This document shows positions 1 through 8,106 of a stretch of DNA of 24,376 bases, piece after piece; within the stretch, counting starts at the first letter, position 1; each line of letters starts with the position of its first letter. A program made the translations under genes and the position numbers. The stretch spans positions 1 through 24,376 of the forward strand of contig DCJB01000036.1 in NCBI GenBank assembly GCA_002317325.1. Direction: 5' to 3'. The notes beneath the pieces were generated by a model, which saw nothing but the letters and a program-made list of their open reading frames with translations, was not told where the DNA came from and did no database searches. The stretch comes from Bacteroidales bacterium UBA1711 (GTDB lineage Bacteria; Bacteroidota; Bacteroidia; Bacteroidales; P3).

Positions 1-635
1 CGGTTGGTCTGCTGAGAGAGGACGATGCTGCGGACAGGCCCGTTGAATACGACCTCGTGGTCGTTCCAGTCCTCGTCGGAGACGATGGAGAGGCGGTAGA
101 GGGTGCTGCCCGTGGCGACGAAGACCAGGGCGGTGTCGTGAATATTCATCACGCTGATGGTGCGGATGCACTCAAACTCGTCGATGCCGAGGTCGATGGG
201 GGTGAATGCCTTGGTGTTGGTATTGAAGCAGAACAGGCCGCGGCCGATGGCGGAGAACTTGTTCTGACGATTGCCCGGTTGGTAGATGCACTCGCCGGTG
301 CCGATCAAGATGGTGGAATCGTTGATTTTGGCCATGCAGCTGATGGGGAGGGTAAGCTCGCGGCCATCGACATAGCAGGGCTGATAGCTCCATACGTCGG
401 TAATCTCGCTGGTGCGGGTGTAGAGGCCGCCCGAGGCAGCGCCGGCATAGAGCTGGGCGATCTCGCCATCGAGGTGGTTCATGACGACAACCGAAGTGAT
501 GCGACCGCCGATGTTGTCGGGGCCGATTTCTACAAGTTTGGTGCTTTTGTAATTTGCATTTTGGGCCGTTGCAATGCCTGCAAAACAGACAAAGAAGCCC
601 GCAATCAAACCGAGAAGTACTTTTCTACTTTTCAT
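1..635 (-). CDS. Secreted beta-propeller-like (BNR/YVTN-type) protein, 3' part outside window
   Basis: This is an open frame of 211 codons from an ATG at 635 that runs off the left edge without a stop. The first 25 residues form a Sec signal peptide (MKSRKVLLGLIAGFFVCFAG, then a cut after ATA before Gln). The mature part contains GPDNIGGRITS, LYAGAASGGLYTR, ILIGTGECIYQPG and ALVFVATGSTLYRLS. This spacing of short hydrophobic strands with glycine-rich turns resembles bacterial BNR/YVTN-type beta-propellers, which in Bacteroidota are often exported through the type IX system. The C-terminal sorting domain, if any, lies outside the window. Substrate and role are unknown. A Bacteroidota -7 box lies about 54 bases upstream. 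The family assignment is inference from sequence style; the reality of the gene is well supported. Confidence 0.75.
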   Translation of the reverse strand, partial: MKSRKVLLGLIAGFFVCFAGIATAQNANYKSTKLVEIGPDNIGGRITSVVVMNHLDGEIAQLYAGAASGGLYTRTSEITDVWSYQPCYVDGRELTLPISCMAKINDSTILIGTGECIYQPGNRQNKFSAIGRGLFCFNTNTKAFTPIDLGIDEFECIRTISVMNIHDTALVFVATGSTLYRLSIVSDEDWNDHEVVFNGPVRSIVLSQQTN

Positions 636-688
636 AAGATAGTAACAATTAATTAGATATTCTATTTTCTGATATTCATTTTAATTAG

Positions 689-696
689 CAAAGATA
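689..696 (-). promoter_or_regulatory. Bacteroidota -7 promoter box for the secreted protein at 1-635
   Basis: The minus strand reads TATCTTTG, a perfect match to the TAnnTTTG box recognised by the Bacteroidota primary sigma factor. It is followed by C and an AT-rich leader of about 50 bases before the ATG at 635. A clear -33 TTTG element is not visible; the upstream stretch is an A-tract preceded by TGTGG. There is no Shine-Dalgarno sequence, as is usual in this phylum. Confidence 0.55.
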
Positions 697-747
697 CATT
701 TTTTTTTTGAATGTGCCACATTTTAGAAGAAAAACTTCACCGAGGGA

Positions 748-885
748 GAGTTAAGAATTAAGAATCAAGGATTAATAACATTTGGGCGGGGTGGAACTAC
801 TATTAACAATTAACAATTAAGAATTTAGAATTAATATTCTCGGGGCGGGCAGGGGGGGGCAGGAGGGGCAGGAGGGGGCGGGGGC
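748..885. repeat. Low-complexity intergenic block: AT-rich repeats then G-rich tract
   Basis: The gap between the secreted-protein gene and cdaA holds no gene. At 751-780 and 801-840 it carries variants of TTAAGAATTAAGAAT and TTAACAATTAACAATTAAG. At 841-885 the plus strand changes abruptly to G-rich sequence with at least five runs of four or more Gs separated by CA, CAGGA or C. The G tract lies just past the cdaA stop, so the cdaA transcript would be C-rich there; only the plus strand could form a G-quadruplex. No classical terminator hairpin was found. Confidence 0.45.
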
Positions 886-906
886 TTAGGAAACAGTTTG
901 GGGAGG

Positions 907-1707
907 TCAGGCTGAGGGGGAAAGGTAGGCTTCGAGGGCGTGGCGGAGCTGGACGGGGCCGACGTTGTGGTGGATTTCGCCGCCGACGGCGTAGGAGATG
1001 GCTCCCGTCTCTTCGGAGACGATGACCGCCACCACGTCGAGGCCCTCGGTGACGCCGATGGCGGAGCGGTGGCGGAGGCCCAGGTTGGGGTCGATGTCGA
1101 GCCGAGAAGTGACAGGGAGGATGCAGCGGGCGGCCAGCACCGTGTTGCCGCTCACGATGACGGCGCCGTCGTGGAGGGGGGAGTTTTTGAAGAAGAGCGT
1201 CTCGAGTAGCGGCGAGGAAACCACGGCATTGACCACCTCGCCCGTCTTGACCAGTTCCTCCACCGAGTTGAGCCGCTTGAAGATGATGAGTGCGCCGGTC
1301 TTGCTCTGCGACATGTGCATACAAGCCTGAATGTAGGGTTCAAAGTTGACGCCGGGCTTGTTGCGCACCCCCGACCGCCAGAACTGGAACCGTTTGACCA
1401 TAGTGTCGCCCGTGAGCTGTGTCTTGGTGCCGATGAGGAGGAGGAACTTGCGTATCTCGGGCTGGAAGACGATGACCAGTGCGATGAGACCCACGCTCAT
1501 CACCCCGCCGAGAATTTGAGAGCAGAGCCTCATGTGGAGCAAGTCGAAAAGCTTCGACGAGATGTAGATGAAGACAATGGCCCAGAAGATGCGCATGACG
1601 TTAGTACCCCGCAAGAGGCGGTAAAGCTGGTAGAGCAGCAGGGCAACAAGGAGGATGTCGAGCACATCGACAACGCGGATGTGGGGAAAAGGAAGTGTCG
1701 TATTCAT
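907..1707 (-). CDS. cdaA: Diadenylate cyclase CdaA (DisA_N domain)
   Basis: This enzyme makes the second messenger cyclic di-AMP from two ATP at the inner face of the cytoplasmic membrane. The 266-residue product has three hydrophobic helices in about residues 13-85, then the cyclase domain with the two hallmark motifs: DGA at 180-182 (context LHDGAVIVSGN) and RHR at 212-214 (context LRHRSAIGVTEG). Length and layout match the CdaA/DacA family rather than DisA, which lacks the membrane helices and carries a DNA-binding domain. The ATG lies 13 bases after the folP stop, so the two are probably co-transcribed. The regulator CdaR is not adjacent, as is usual in Bacteroidota. Known roles of c-di-AMP elsewhere include osmotic and cell-wall homeostasis. 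Confidence 0.95.
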   Translation of the reverse strand: MNTTLPFPHIRVVDVLDILLVALLLYQLYRLLRGTNVMRIFWAIVFIYISSKLFDLLHMRLCSQILGGVMSVGLIALVIVFQPEIRKFLLLIGTKTQLTGDTMVKRFQFWRSGVRNKPGVNFEPYIQACMHMSQSKTGALIIFKRLNSVEELVKTGEVVNAVVSSPLLETLFFKNSPLHDGAVIVSGNTVLAARCILPVTSRLDIDPNLGLRHRSAIGVTEGLDVVAVIVSEETGAISYAVGGEIHHNVGPVQLRHALEAYLSPSA

Positions 1708-1720
1708 AGGCAGTTAAGTA

Positions 1721-2614
1721 TTATATAGTTGCAGTGTTGGGAAAAAGCAAGTCGATGGCGATGCGGGAGGGGCGGGGCGAGTGGACCCGCAGGAGCCGGG
1801 CGCCGCGTGCGAGGGCAACCGTGTTGAGGGCGAGAGTGCCGAGTTCGAGCGACTCGCAGTCGCGGGGGAGCTGTGGACCGGGGATGCCGAGACGCCTTGA
1901 AATCATCGACTTGTTGGAGAGTGCAGCGAGGATGGGCGTATCGGGGAAGAGGCGGCAGAGGCGGTCGAGGCCGAGGAGGGCCTGGTAGTTGCCCTCCACC
2001 GTCTTAGCGAAGCCGAAGCCGGGGTCGAGAATCACGTCCTTGACCCCGCAGCGGCGGAGGCGGTCGAGCCGCGAAGAGAAATAGAGCGCCATTTCGCCCA
2101 CGAGGTCGGAATAGGCGGTGTTCTGCGGCTGCTGCATGGTGGCGGGGGTGCCGCGGGTGTGCATGAGTATATAGGGAGTCTGAAGTTCGGCGACCACCTC
2201 GGGCATACGGTCGTCGAACTGGAAACCCGAAACGTCGTTGACGATGTCGGCGCCTGCCCTGACGGCGGCCTCGGCTGGGAGGCAGTAGCAGGTGTCAACC
2301 GAGAGGAGCGTGTCGGGGGGGAGTTCCTGCCGCAGGAGGCGCACGATGGGGGCGAGACGGCGGGACTCCTCGGCGGGTTCGAGGAGCTGTGCCCCCGGGC
2401 GGGTAGAGACCACCCCGATGTCGATGATGTCGGCCCCGTCGGCCAGCATCTGCCGGGCGTGCTCCACAATGTCGGCCTCGGACTTGTGGCGTCCGCCGTC
2501 GTAAAAAGAGTCGGGCGTGACGTTGAGAATGCCCATCACGGCGGGGCGGCTGAAAGCCACCAACCGACCTCTACAGCAGAGAGTGAAGGGCGAAAAATGC
2601 AGAAAAGAATCCAT
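1721..2614 (-). CDS. folP: Dihydropteroate synthase FolP
   Basis: This enzyme condenses dihydropterin pyrophosphate with p-aminobenzoate to give dihydropteroate in folate synthesis. It is the target of sulfonamides. I chose the ATG at 2614 (297 residues) because the frame upstream of it does not look like the family, and CRGRLVAFSRPAVMGILN is the usual N-terminus. Visible motifs are NVTPDSF at 31-37, STRPGA, SVDTC, NDVSG and LDPGFGF. Two late motifs differ from the common form: SNKSM in place of SRKSM, and RVHS in place of RVHD, although the catalytic Lys and the Arg/His remain. The gene precedes cdaA by 13 bases, a pairing seen in many Bacteroidota. Confidence 0.93.
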   Translation of the reverse strand: MDSFLHFSPFTLCCRGRLVAFSRPAVMGILNVTPDSFYDGGRHKSEADIVEHARQMLADGADIIDIGVVSTRPGAQLLEPAEESRRLAPIVRLLRQELPPDTLLSVDTCYCLPAEAAVRAGADIVNDVSGFQFDDRMPEVVAELQTPYILMHTRGTPATMQQPQNTAYSDLVGEMALYFSSRLDRLRRCGVKDVILDPGFGFAKTVEGNYQALLGLDRLCRLFPDTPILAALSNKSMISRRLGIPGPQLPRDCESLELGTLALNTVALARGARLLRVHSPRPSRIAIDLLFPNTATI

Positions 2615-2631
2615 GAGTCGGAAAAAATATG

Positions 2632-2639
2632 TATCTTTG
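2632..2639 (+). promoter_or_regulatory. Candidate -7 box for the DUF1599-to-C25 gene array
   Basis: The plus strand reads TATCTTTG, a perfect TAnnTTTG box, in the gap between divergent folP and the DUF1599 gene. A start about seven bases downstream would give a leader of roughly 140 bases containing a G-rich stretch (about 2714-2754) and an AT-rich stretch just before the ATG at 2788. No good -33 TTTG is present at the expected distance, so activity is uncertain. The box lies 18 bases upstream of the folP start codon, so it could also interfere with folP expression. Confidence 0.45.
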
Positions 2640-2787
2640 TAGGTTGTATTGCATGAACGAGGAATTGCATTTCCAATTGTGTGACAGTCCATAAATAGTT
2701 TGCCTCACGCAGTTGGAGGGTGGTGGTTAGGTGTGTATGCCGAGGTGTGGGGTGCAGACTGTTCAGGATTTTAAAGATAATTAACAG

Positions 2788-3342
2788 ATGACAGATACCA
2801 AGATCGAATTTGCCGAACAGATGGGCCGCTGCCGCGAGGTTTTCGAGAAAAAGCTCAGAGACTACGGCACGTCGTGGCGAATCATGCGGCTGCCGTCGCT
2901 GACGGACCAGATATACATCAAAGCCGCCCGGATACGCCAGATAGAAGAGAGCGGAGAGAACCGGGTGGGCGACGGGGTGGAGTCGGAGTTTGCCGCCATG
3001 GTCAACTACGCCGTCATGGCGTTGATACTGAACGAAACCCCCGTTGACAAACGGGAAGACATAGACGGCGAGACCGCCCTGCGGAGGTATGACGAAATCC
3101 TCGGCCGCACCCGCGACCTGATGATGGACAAGAACCACGACTACAGCGAGTCGTGGCGCATGATGAGGGTGAGTTCGATGGTGGACATCATCCTCACCAA
3201 GATACTTAGGATAAAGCAAATAGAAGACAACTCAGGACACTGCCTCGTCTCCGAGGGTGTAGAAGGGAGCTATATGGACATAGCCAACTACTCGCTCTTC
3301 TGCCTCATCCGCCTCCAAGAAGAGGCCGAGAGACCGCACTAA
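2788..3342 (+). CDS. DUF1599 protein with two tandem copies of the domain
   Basis: The 184-residue cytoplasmic protein contains the DUF1599 domain (also called nucleotide modification associated domain 1) twice. The first copy has YGTSWRIMR (26-34) followed by a D...K...RIRQIEES block. The second has YSESWRMMR (119-127) followed by a D...K...RIKQIEDN block. Conserved residues are offset by exactly 93 positions, showing internal duplication. No signal peptide or membrane segment is seen. The biochemical function is unknown; the domain name comes from association with nucleotide-modification genes in phages, but no such genes lie nearby. It is the first gene of a long plus-strand array and is followed after 18 bases by the DoxX-like gene, a pairing common in Bacteroidales. 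Confidence 0.88.
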   Translation: MTDTKIEFAEQMGRCREVFEKKLRDYGTSWRIMRLPSLTDQIYIKAARIRQIEESGENRVGDGVESEFAAMVNYAVMALILNETPVDKREDIDGETALRRYDEILGRTRDLMMDKNHDYSESWRMMRVSSMVDIILTKILRIKQIEDNSGHCLVSEGVEGSYMDIANYSLFCLIRLQEEAERPH

Positions 3343-3360
3343 CCACCAATCCGCAGCACC

Positions 3361-4491
3361 ATGAAAATCAAAGACAACAAACTCAACTGGAGCCTCAACG
3401 TGGCGGCACGCCTATTTGTAGGCGCCGTGTTCCTCTTCTCCAGCTTTGTGAAAGGGGTGGACCCCATGGGCACCTCCTTCAAAATCACCGAATACATGAC
3501 GGCGTGGAGCATAGGCGGGATGACCTTTGAATGGGCAGTCCCCATGGCCACATTCCTCTCCATGCTCCTTATCGTGATGGAGTTCACGGTGGGCGTGATG
3601 CTGATAATGGGCAGTTTCAGGCGGCTGACATCGTGGCTGCTGATAGCGATGATGGCCTTTTTCACAGTCTCCACCCTCATAGACGCCCTCACCAACAAAG
3701 TGACCGACTGCGGCTGCTTCGGCGATGCGGTAAAACTCACCAACTGGCAGACCTTTTGGAAAAACGTGGTGCTCGACGTGCCGGCCGTGTGGATAGTGCT
3801 CACCAACAAACTCCGTCTGAAGCGGCGCTTCGAGCGGGACATTCTGACGACAGGCTTCGCCGTCGTGGCCATGGTCATCTTCGGGGTTTACAACATCAAC
3901 CACGAGCCCTGCATTGACTTCCGCGCCTGGAAAGTGGGCAACCAGATGATAGACTTAGACGACACGCTGGAAGTAAAAAGCTATGTGACCTACCGCAACG
4001 TGAAAACCGGCGAGGAAGAAGAGTTTGAGTCGTCGGAACTGATGGCCAAGATGGAAGACCCCGCCTGGGAGCAGGAATGGGAGTGGGTGAGCAGCCGGGT
4101 AGAAGACCCGCACGAGATAAAGGCCGACGGCTTCTCCATGCTCGACCTTGACATGGAAGACCACGCCCGCGACTACATCGGGTCGGAAGACACCCTGCTC
4201 ATCATCACCGCCCACCACATAGGGAAAGTGACGGCAGAGGGTGTTGCCGCCATCCGAGCCATGGTAGAGAAAGCCGAAGACAACGGCGTGCAGGTGGTCT
4301 TGCTCACCGCCTCGCTGCCCGAAGAGTGCGAAGACTTCCTCTACGCCAACGACCTCAGCAACATAGACTACTACTTTGCCGATGCCACAGCCATAGAGAC
4401 GATGACCCGCAGCAACCCCGGGTTCGTCCTCATGCAGGGCGGTCGGGTGCTGTCGAAGACCCACTACAAAAGCGTAGAGACCAACAAATAG
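3361..4491 (+). CDS. DoxX/MauE-type membrane protein with C-terminal thioredoxin-like region (BT_3928-like)
   Basis: The 376-residue protein starts with a DoxX/MauE-type four-helix membrane domain (about residues 13-175, beginning ARLFVGAVFLFSSFVKGVDP). Its loop carries DCGCFGDAVKLTNW, with Cys117 and Cys119, typical of MauE-like proteins thought to handle thiols or quinones. A middle region rich in Glu and Trp follows. The C-terminal part (about 275-376) has LLIITAHHIG, VVLLTASLP and NPGFVLMQGGRVL. This resembles a thioredoxin-like fold with a retained cis-proline-like NP but no CxxC pair. Similar Bacteroidetes proteins are annotated as the BT_3928 family. A redox role in the inner membrane is plausible but unproven. 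Confidence 0.82.
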   Translation: MKIKDNKLNWSLNVAARLFVGAVFLFSSFVKGVDPMGTSFKITEYMTAWSIGGMTFEWAVPMATFLSMLLIVMEFTVGVMLIMGSFRRLTSWLLIAMMAFFTVSTLIDALTNKVTDCGCFGDAVKLTNWQTFWKNVVLDVPAVWIVLTNKLRLKRRFERDILTTGFAVVAMVIFGVYNINHEPCIDFRAWKVGNQMIDLDDTLEVKSYVTYRNVKTGEEEEFESSELMAKMEDPAWEQEWEWVSSRVEDPHEIKADGFSMLDLDMEDHARDYIGSEDTLLIITAHHIGKVTAEGVAAIRAMVEKAEDNGVQVVLLTASLPEECEDFLYANDLSNIDYYFADATAIETMTRSNPGFVLMQGGRVLSKTHYKSVETNK

Positions 4492-4536
4492 ACCAACAGA
4501 CTGCAACAAACACTGCGGCAGAGCCGCACCAACCAC

Positions 4537-5070
4537 ATGATACAAAGAAAACAATCACTCTTCATGATGCTGGCCGTCTGCGCCATGCTCACCTGCTTCT
4601 TCACCCCCATTGCCACCTTCACGGGAGTCTCGAACCTCAGACAGACCGTGAACGGCGAGCTGAGACTCATCCCCCACGACAACCCCGACATGACCAACCA
4701 AATACTCTACTACGACAAGGTCGATATTGAACAGCGCGGCTTCCTTAGCGTGTGGCCGCTCACCGTGCTGACCATCGTGGTAGCCGCCATCACACAGGCA
4801 GCCCTCTTCTTCTACAAGAAACGCAGACTGCAGATGAAGATGCTGGCCTTCGCCTTCCTCTTCTGCGTGCTGGACATCTTCTTAATATTCATTTGGGCGG
4901 TAGATGACTTGGTGGACGGAGTCACCGTGGCGATGGAACTTGACGAAGTGGGCATCACCTACCACGTGGGCACCTGGTGCACGGTGGCCTGTGCCGTGTT
5001 CCTCTTCTTGGCCCAGCGCTACGTTAAGAAAGACGAGGAACTGGTCCGCAGCACCGACCGTCTGCGATAG
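4537..5070 (+). CDS. DUF4293 integral membrane protein
   Basis: The 177-residue protein begins MIQRKQSLFMMLAVCAMLTC, the characteristic start of the DUF4293 family of Bacteroidota. It has four hydrophobic helices: about 7-27, 69-92, 97-122 and 139-158. The C-terminal tail is short and charged. The loop after helix 1 is polar (residues about 30-65). No enzymatic motif is visible and the function of the family is unknown. It sits 45 bases after the DoxX-like gene and 44 before tsaE within the plus-strand array. Confidence 0.85.
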   Translation: MIQRKQSLFMMLAVCAMLTCFFTPIATFTGVSNLRQTVNGELRLIPHDNPDMTNQILYYDKVDIEQRGFLSVWPLTVLTIVVAAITQAALFFYKKRRLQMKMLAFAFLFCVLDIFLIFIWAVDDLVDGVTVAMELDEVGITYHVGTWCTVACAVFLFLAQRYVKKDEELVRSTDRLR

Positions 5071-5114
5071 ACCCTCCCCCTCCCCCACCCCACCGACGCA
5101 ATAACCCAACAGCA

Positions 5115-5537
5115 GTGGAAAGACAATTCGACAACCTCGAGCAGCTGCCCCAAGTGGCCAGGGACCTCTTCGACGCGTTCCCCGGCGAGCGGTTCTTTGC
5201 CTTCTTCGGCAAAATGGGGGTCGGCAAGACCACCCTCATCAAAGAGCTGTGCCACCAGTTGGGCGTAAGAGACAACGTGTGCAGCCCCACCTTCGCCATC
5301 ATCAACGTCTATCAGGCCGCCGACGGCGCCCCCGTCAACCACTTTGACTTCTACCGCCTGAAAAACGCCGACGAAGCCTACGACATAGGCTACGAAGAGT
5401 ACTTTTACGACGGGGGCTACTGCTTCACCGAGTGGACCGAGAAAGTGGAAGAGCTGCTGCCCGACCACTATGTGCGCGTCGAGATAGTTGAAATCAACGG
5501 AAAAAGACACCTAACAGCAAAAACCATAGATGACTGA
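5115..5537 (+). CDS. tsaE: TsaE, tRNA t6A biosynthesis ATPase
   Basis: TsaE is the small ATPase that works with TsaB and TsaD to form N6-threonylcarbamoyladenosine at position 37 of ANN-decoding tRNAs. The 140-residue product has the Walker A motif GKMGVGKTT at 32-40, the family blocks SPTFAIINVY and NHFDFYRL, and FTEWTEKVEE near the C-terminus. The start is a GTG at 5115; no ATG is available before the Walker A motif in this frame, and starting at 5115 gives the usual family length. The stop codon lies inside the rsfS start region, an 8-base overlap, which suggests translational coupling. Confidence 0.95.
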   Translation: MERQFDNLEQLPQVARDLFDAFPGERFFAFFGKMGVGKTTLIKELCHQLGVRDNVCSPTFAIINVYQAADGAPVNHFDFYRLKNADEAYDIGYEEYFYDGGYCFTEWTEKVEELLPDHYVRVEIVEINGKRHLTAKTIDD

Positions 5538-5904
5538 AAGCGAAGTACTGGCCAAACTGGCCGCCCAGGCCCTTGACGAGAAGAAGGCCATTGACGTGAA
5601 AATAATCGACCTGCGCGGGATAGCCTCAGCCCCCGCCGCATACTTTGTAGTAGCCTCGGGCAATGTGCCGAGCCATGTGTCGTCGCTCTGCGACAACGTG
5701 CACCTCGTGGTGAAAAAGGCCACGGGGCAGAACCCCTCCAAAGTGGAAGGCTACAACAATGCCGAATGGATCCTGATGGACTACTTCGACGTGGTAGTCC
5801 ACATCTTCCAAAAGAGCAAACGCGACTTCTACAGACTTGAGCAGCTTTGGGCCGACGGCGCCGAAGTGCCCTTTACAACCACCCCCAACCAATCAACCGA
5901 CTAA
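5530..5904 (+). CDS. rsfS: Ribosomal silencing factor RsfS
   Basis: RsfS binds protein uL14 on the large ribosomal subunit and blocks joining with the small subunit during starvation. The 124-residue product shows the family signatures DVKIIDLRGIASAPAAYFVV, ASGNVPSHVSSLCDNV, VEGYNNAEWILMDYFDVVVH and FYRLEQLWADG. It overlaps tsaE by 8 bases, and its TAA stop shares one base with the ftsH ATG (TAATG), so tsaE, rsfS and ftsH appear tightly coupled. Confidence 0.95.
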   Translation: MTESEVLAKLAAQALDEKKAIDVKIIDLRGIASAPAAYFVVASGNVPSHVSSLCDNVHLVVKKATGQNPSKVEGYNNAEWILMDYFDVVVHIFQKSKRDFYRLEQLWADGAEVPFTTTPNQSTD

Positions 5905-8060
5905 TGGACAGCAAAGATAACCCCAACAACAAGGGCGGCAAGCCCAACAACCCATTCAAGCCCCAGGGAGGGGCGGGCGGGCAGAAGCCCAAGCGCAACT
6001 GGGTGCTATATGCCGTGTATGGCGTCATCATCGTGGCACTCGGCAGTATGCTGATCAACCAGGACTCGAAAGATGCCCCCCGTCCCATCAAGTGGGCCAA
6101 GCTGGAACACATACTCGTCAACCACGACTACACCAAGATAGTCATCGTCAACAAAGAGTTTGCCGAGATACACCTGAAGCACAGCGCCCTCAAGCGCGAC
6201 ACCCTCTATGAAGACCTGTACGTGAAAAACCGGGTGGGCAAGCCGACCCCCGATGCCGGGTTCTACCGCTACGACTTCGTGACCTTCGAGAGTTTTGAGA
6301 AAGACCTTGAAGAGGTGGAAGAGAAGACCGGCACGCGCATAGATCTCACCCCCGAGAAGCGGACCAGCATGTGGAAAGACATCATGGTCATCTTCGGGCC
6401 CTTCCTCCTGATCCTGCTCTTCTTCTTCATCATGAACCGAGTCACCCAGAAGCAGATGGGCGGCGGTGGCGGAGGCATCTTCGGCGTGGGGAAGAGCAAA
6501 GCCAAAGTCTATGACGGCAAAACGCCCACCAACGTCACCTTCAAAGATGTAGCCGGGCTGGCGGGGGCCAAAGAAGAGGTGATGGAAGTGGTTGATTTTC
6601 TGAAGAACCCCAAACGCTACACCGACCTTGGGGGCAAGATACCCAAAGGCGTGCTGCTGGTGGGGCCTCCGGGCACCGGCAAGACGCTCCTTGCCAAGGC
6701 CGTGGCCGGCGAGGCCAACGTCCCCTTCTTCTCCATGTCGGGCAGCGACTTTGTAGAGATGTTTGTAGGCGTGGGCGCCTCGCGTGTGCGAGACCTCTTT
6801 GAAGAGGCCAAGAAGAAGTCGCCCTGCATAGTATTCATAGACGAGATAGACGCTGTGGGGCGTGCCCGCGGCCATTCGGGACTGAGCAATGCCAACGACG
6901 AGCGCGAGAACACCCTCAACCAGCTGCTCACCGAGATGGACGGCTTCAGCAGCACCACCAACGTCATAGTGCTGGCCGCCACCAACCGTGCCGACGTCTT
7001 AGACAAAGCCCTCCTGCGCGCCGGACGTTTCGACCGGCAGATATACGTCGAACTTCCCGACCTCGAAGAGCGCAAAGGCATCTTCGAAGTGCACATGCGC
7101 AACCTCAAGCTTAACAACAACAAGAAGAGCGAGGGCTGCGTTGACCGCGACTTCCTCGCCAAGCAGACCCCAGGATTCTCGGGGGCCGACATTGCCAACG
7201 TGTGCAACGAAGCCGCCCTCTGCGCCGCCCGCAAGAACAAGAAGAAAATTGAGCGACAGGACTTCCTCGATGCCATCGACCGCATAGTGGGCGGGCTTGA
7301 GAAACGGACCAAAGTGCTGACCGACCAAGAAAAGCACACCATCGCCTACCACGAGAGCGGACACGCCTCGGTGAGCTGGCTGCTGCGCTGGGCGCACCCG
7401 CTCATCAAAGTGACCATTGTGCCGCGCGGCAAAGCCCTCGGCGCAGCCTGGTATCTGCCCGAAGAGCGCCAAATCACCACCTACGAGCAGATCTTTGACG
7501 AAATGACCAGCCTCATGGCGGGACGCGCCGTCGAAGAGATAGTGTTCGGCCGGGTGAGCACCGGGGCGCTCAACGACATTGAGCGGGCTACCAAGATGGC
7601 GCAGACCTTGGTGGTCTATTACGGCATGAGTCCCGAAATTGGCAACGTGAGCTTTTACGACTCCACGGGGCAGAACGACTACGGCTTCACCAAGCCCTTC
7701 AGCGAGAAAACCGCCGAGACCATCGACCGCGAAGTCCGCCGCATAGTGGAAGAGGCCTACGCCCGTGCCAAAGGCATAATCTCCGCCCACCGCGAACAAC
7801 TCGACCAGTTAGCGGCCATGCTCTATGAGAAAGAAGTCATCTTCCGCGAAGACCTGGAACGCATCTACGGACCCCGCGAAGCCGACATGGAAGCCCAAAA
7901 GGCGGCAGAGGTAGAGCAGAGCGAAAAGGGCGAGCCCGCCATAGAGGCAGGAGACGGGAAGCCGCTGTCCGCCGGCAGCACCGACGAACAGGCACCTCAA
8001 GACAACAACGAAACACCCGATACCGAACAGAAACCAAGCGAGGGCAGACAGGCCGAATAG
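5904..8060 (+). CDS. ftsH: ATP-dependent zinc metalloprotease FtsH
   Basis: FtsH is the hexameric membrane-anchored AAA+ protease that extracts and degrades membrane and short-lived cytosolic proteins. From the ATG at 5904 the product has 718 residues. It has a charged Asn/Gly-rich N-terminus, a first membrane helix at about 33-51, an exported domain, a second helix at about 162-179 and a Gly-rich linker. The AAA module follows, with GPPGTGKT at 254-261, FIDEIDAVGR and ATNRADVLDKALLRAGRFDR. The zinc motif is HESGH at 483-487 and the third ligand is in the LNDIERAT block. The last 70 or so residues are acidic and Gln-rich, a typical disordered tail. An in-frame start 57 bases upstream was rejected because it would overlap rsfS and adds unrelated residues. 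Confidence 0.97.
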   Translation: MDSKDNPNNKGGKPNNPFKPQGGAGGQKPKRNWVLYAVYGVIIVALGSMLINQDSKDAPRPIKWAKLEHILVNHDYTKIVIVNKEFAEIHLKHSALKRDTLYEDLYVKNRVGKPTPDAGFYRYDFVTFESFEKDLEEVEEKTGTRIDLTPEKRTSMWKDIMVIFGPFLLILLFFFIMNRVTQKQMGGGGGGIFGVGKSKAKVYDGKTPTNVTFKDVAGLAGAKEEVMEVVDFLKNPKRYTDLGGKIPKGVLLVGPPGTGKTLLAKAVAGEANVPFFSMSGSDFVEMFVGVGASRVRDLFEEAKKKSPCIVFIDEIDAVGRARGHSGLSNANDERENTLNQLLTEMDGFSSTTNVIVLAATNRADVLDKALLRAGRFDRQIYVELPDLEERKGIFEVHMRNLKLNNNKKSEGCVDRDFLAKQTPGFSGADIANVCNEAALCAARKNKKKIERQDFLDAIDRIVGGLEKRTKVLTDQEKHTIAYHESGHASVSWLLRWAHPLIKVTIVPRGKALGAAWYLPEERQITTYEQIFDEMTSLMAGRAVEEIVFGRVSTGALNDIERATKMAQTLVVYYGMSPEIGNVSFYDSTGQNDYGFTKPFSEKTAETIDREVRRIVEEAYARAKGIISAHREQLDQLAAMLYEKEVIFREDLERIYGPREADMEAQKAAEVEQSEKGEPAIEAGDGKPLSAGSTDEQAPQDNNETPDTEQKPSEGRQAE

Positions 8061-8106
8061 CCGACCGCCGCAACCACCCGACACCCTAACAACACCAAGA
8101 GCAACC

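Noticed and set aside
2621..2631. Minus-strand TATTTTTT as a -7 box for folP
   Set aside because: It misses the final G of TAnnTTTG and would leave almost no leader before the ATG at 2614; the folP promoter remains unidentified.
2615..2692. Upstream extension of folP to a start at 2692
   Set aside because: The 26 extra residues do not look like the family, and the frame would cross the divergent promoter region; the ATG at 2614 gives the normal N-terminus.
5847..5903. Upstream in-frame start for ftsH inside rsfS
   Set aside because: The extra 19 residues are encoded inside rsfS, and the ATG at 5904 forms a typical TAATG stop-start junction.
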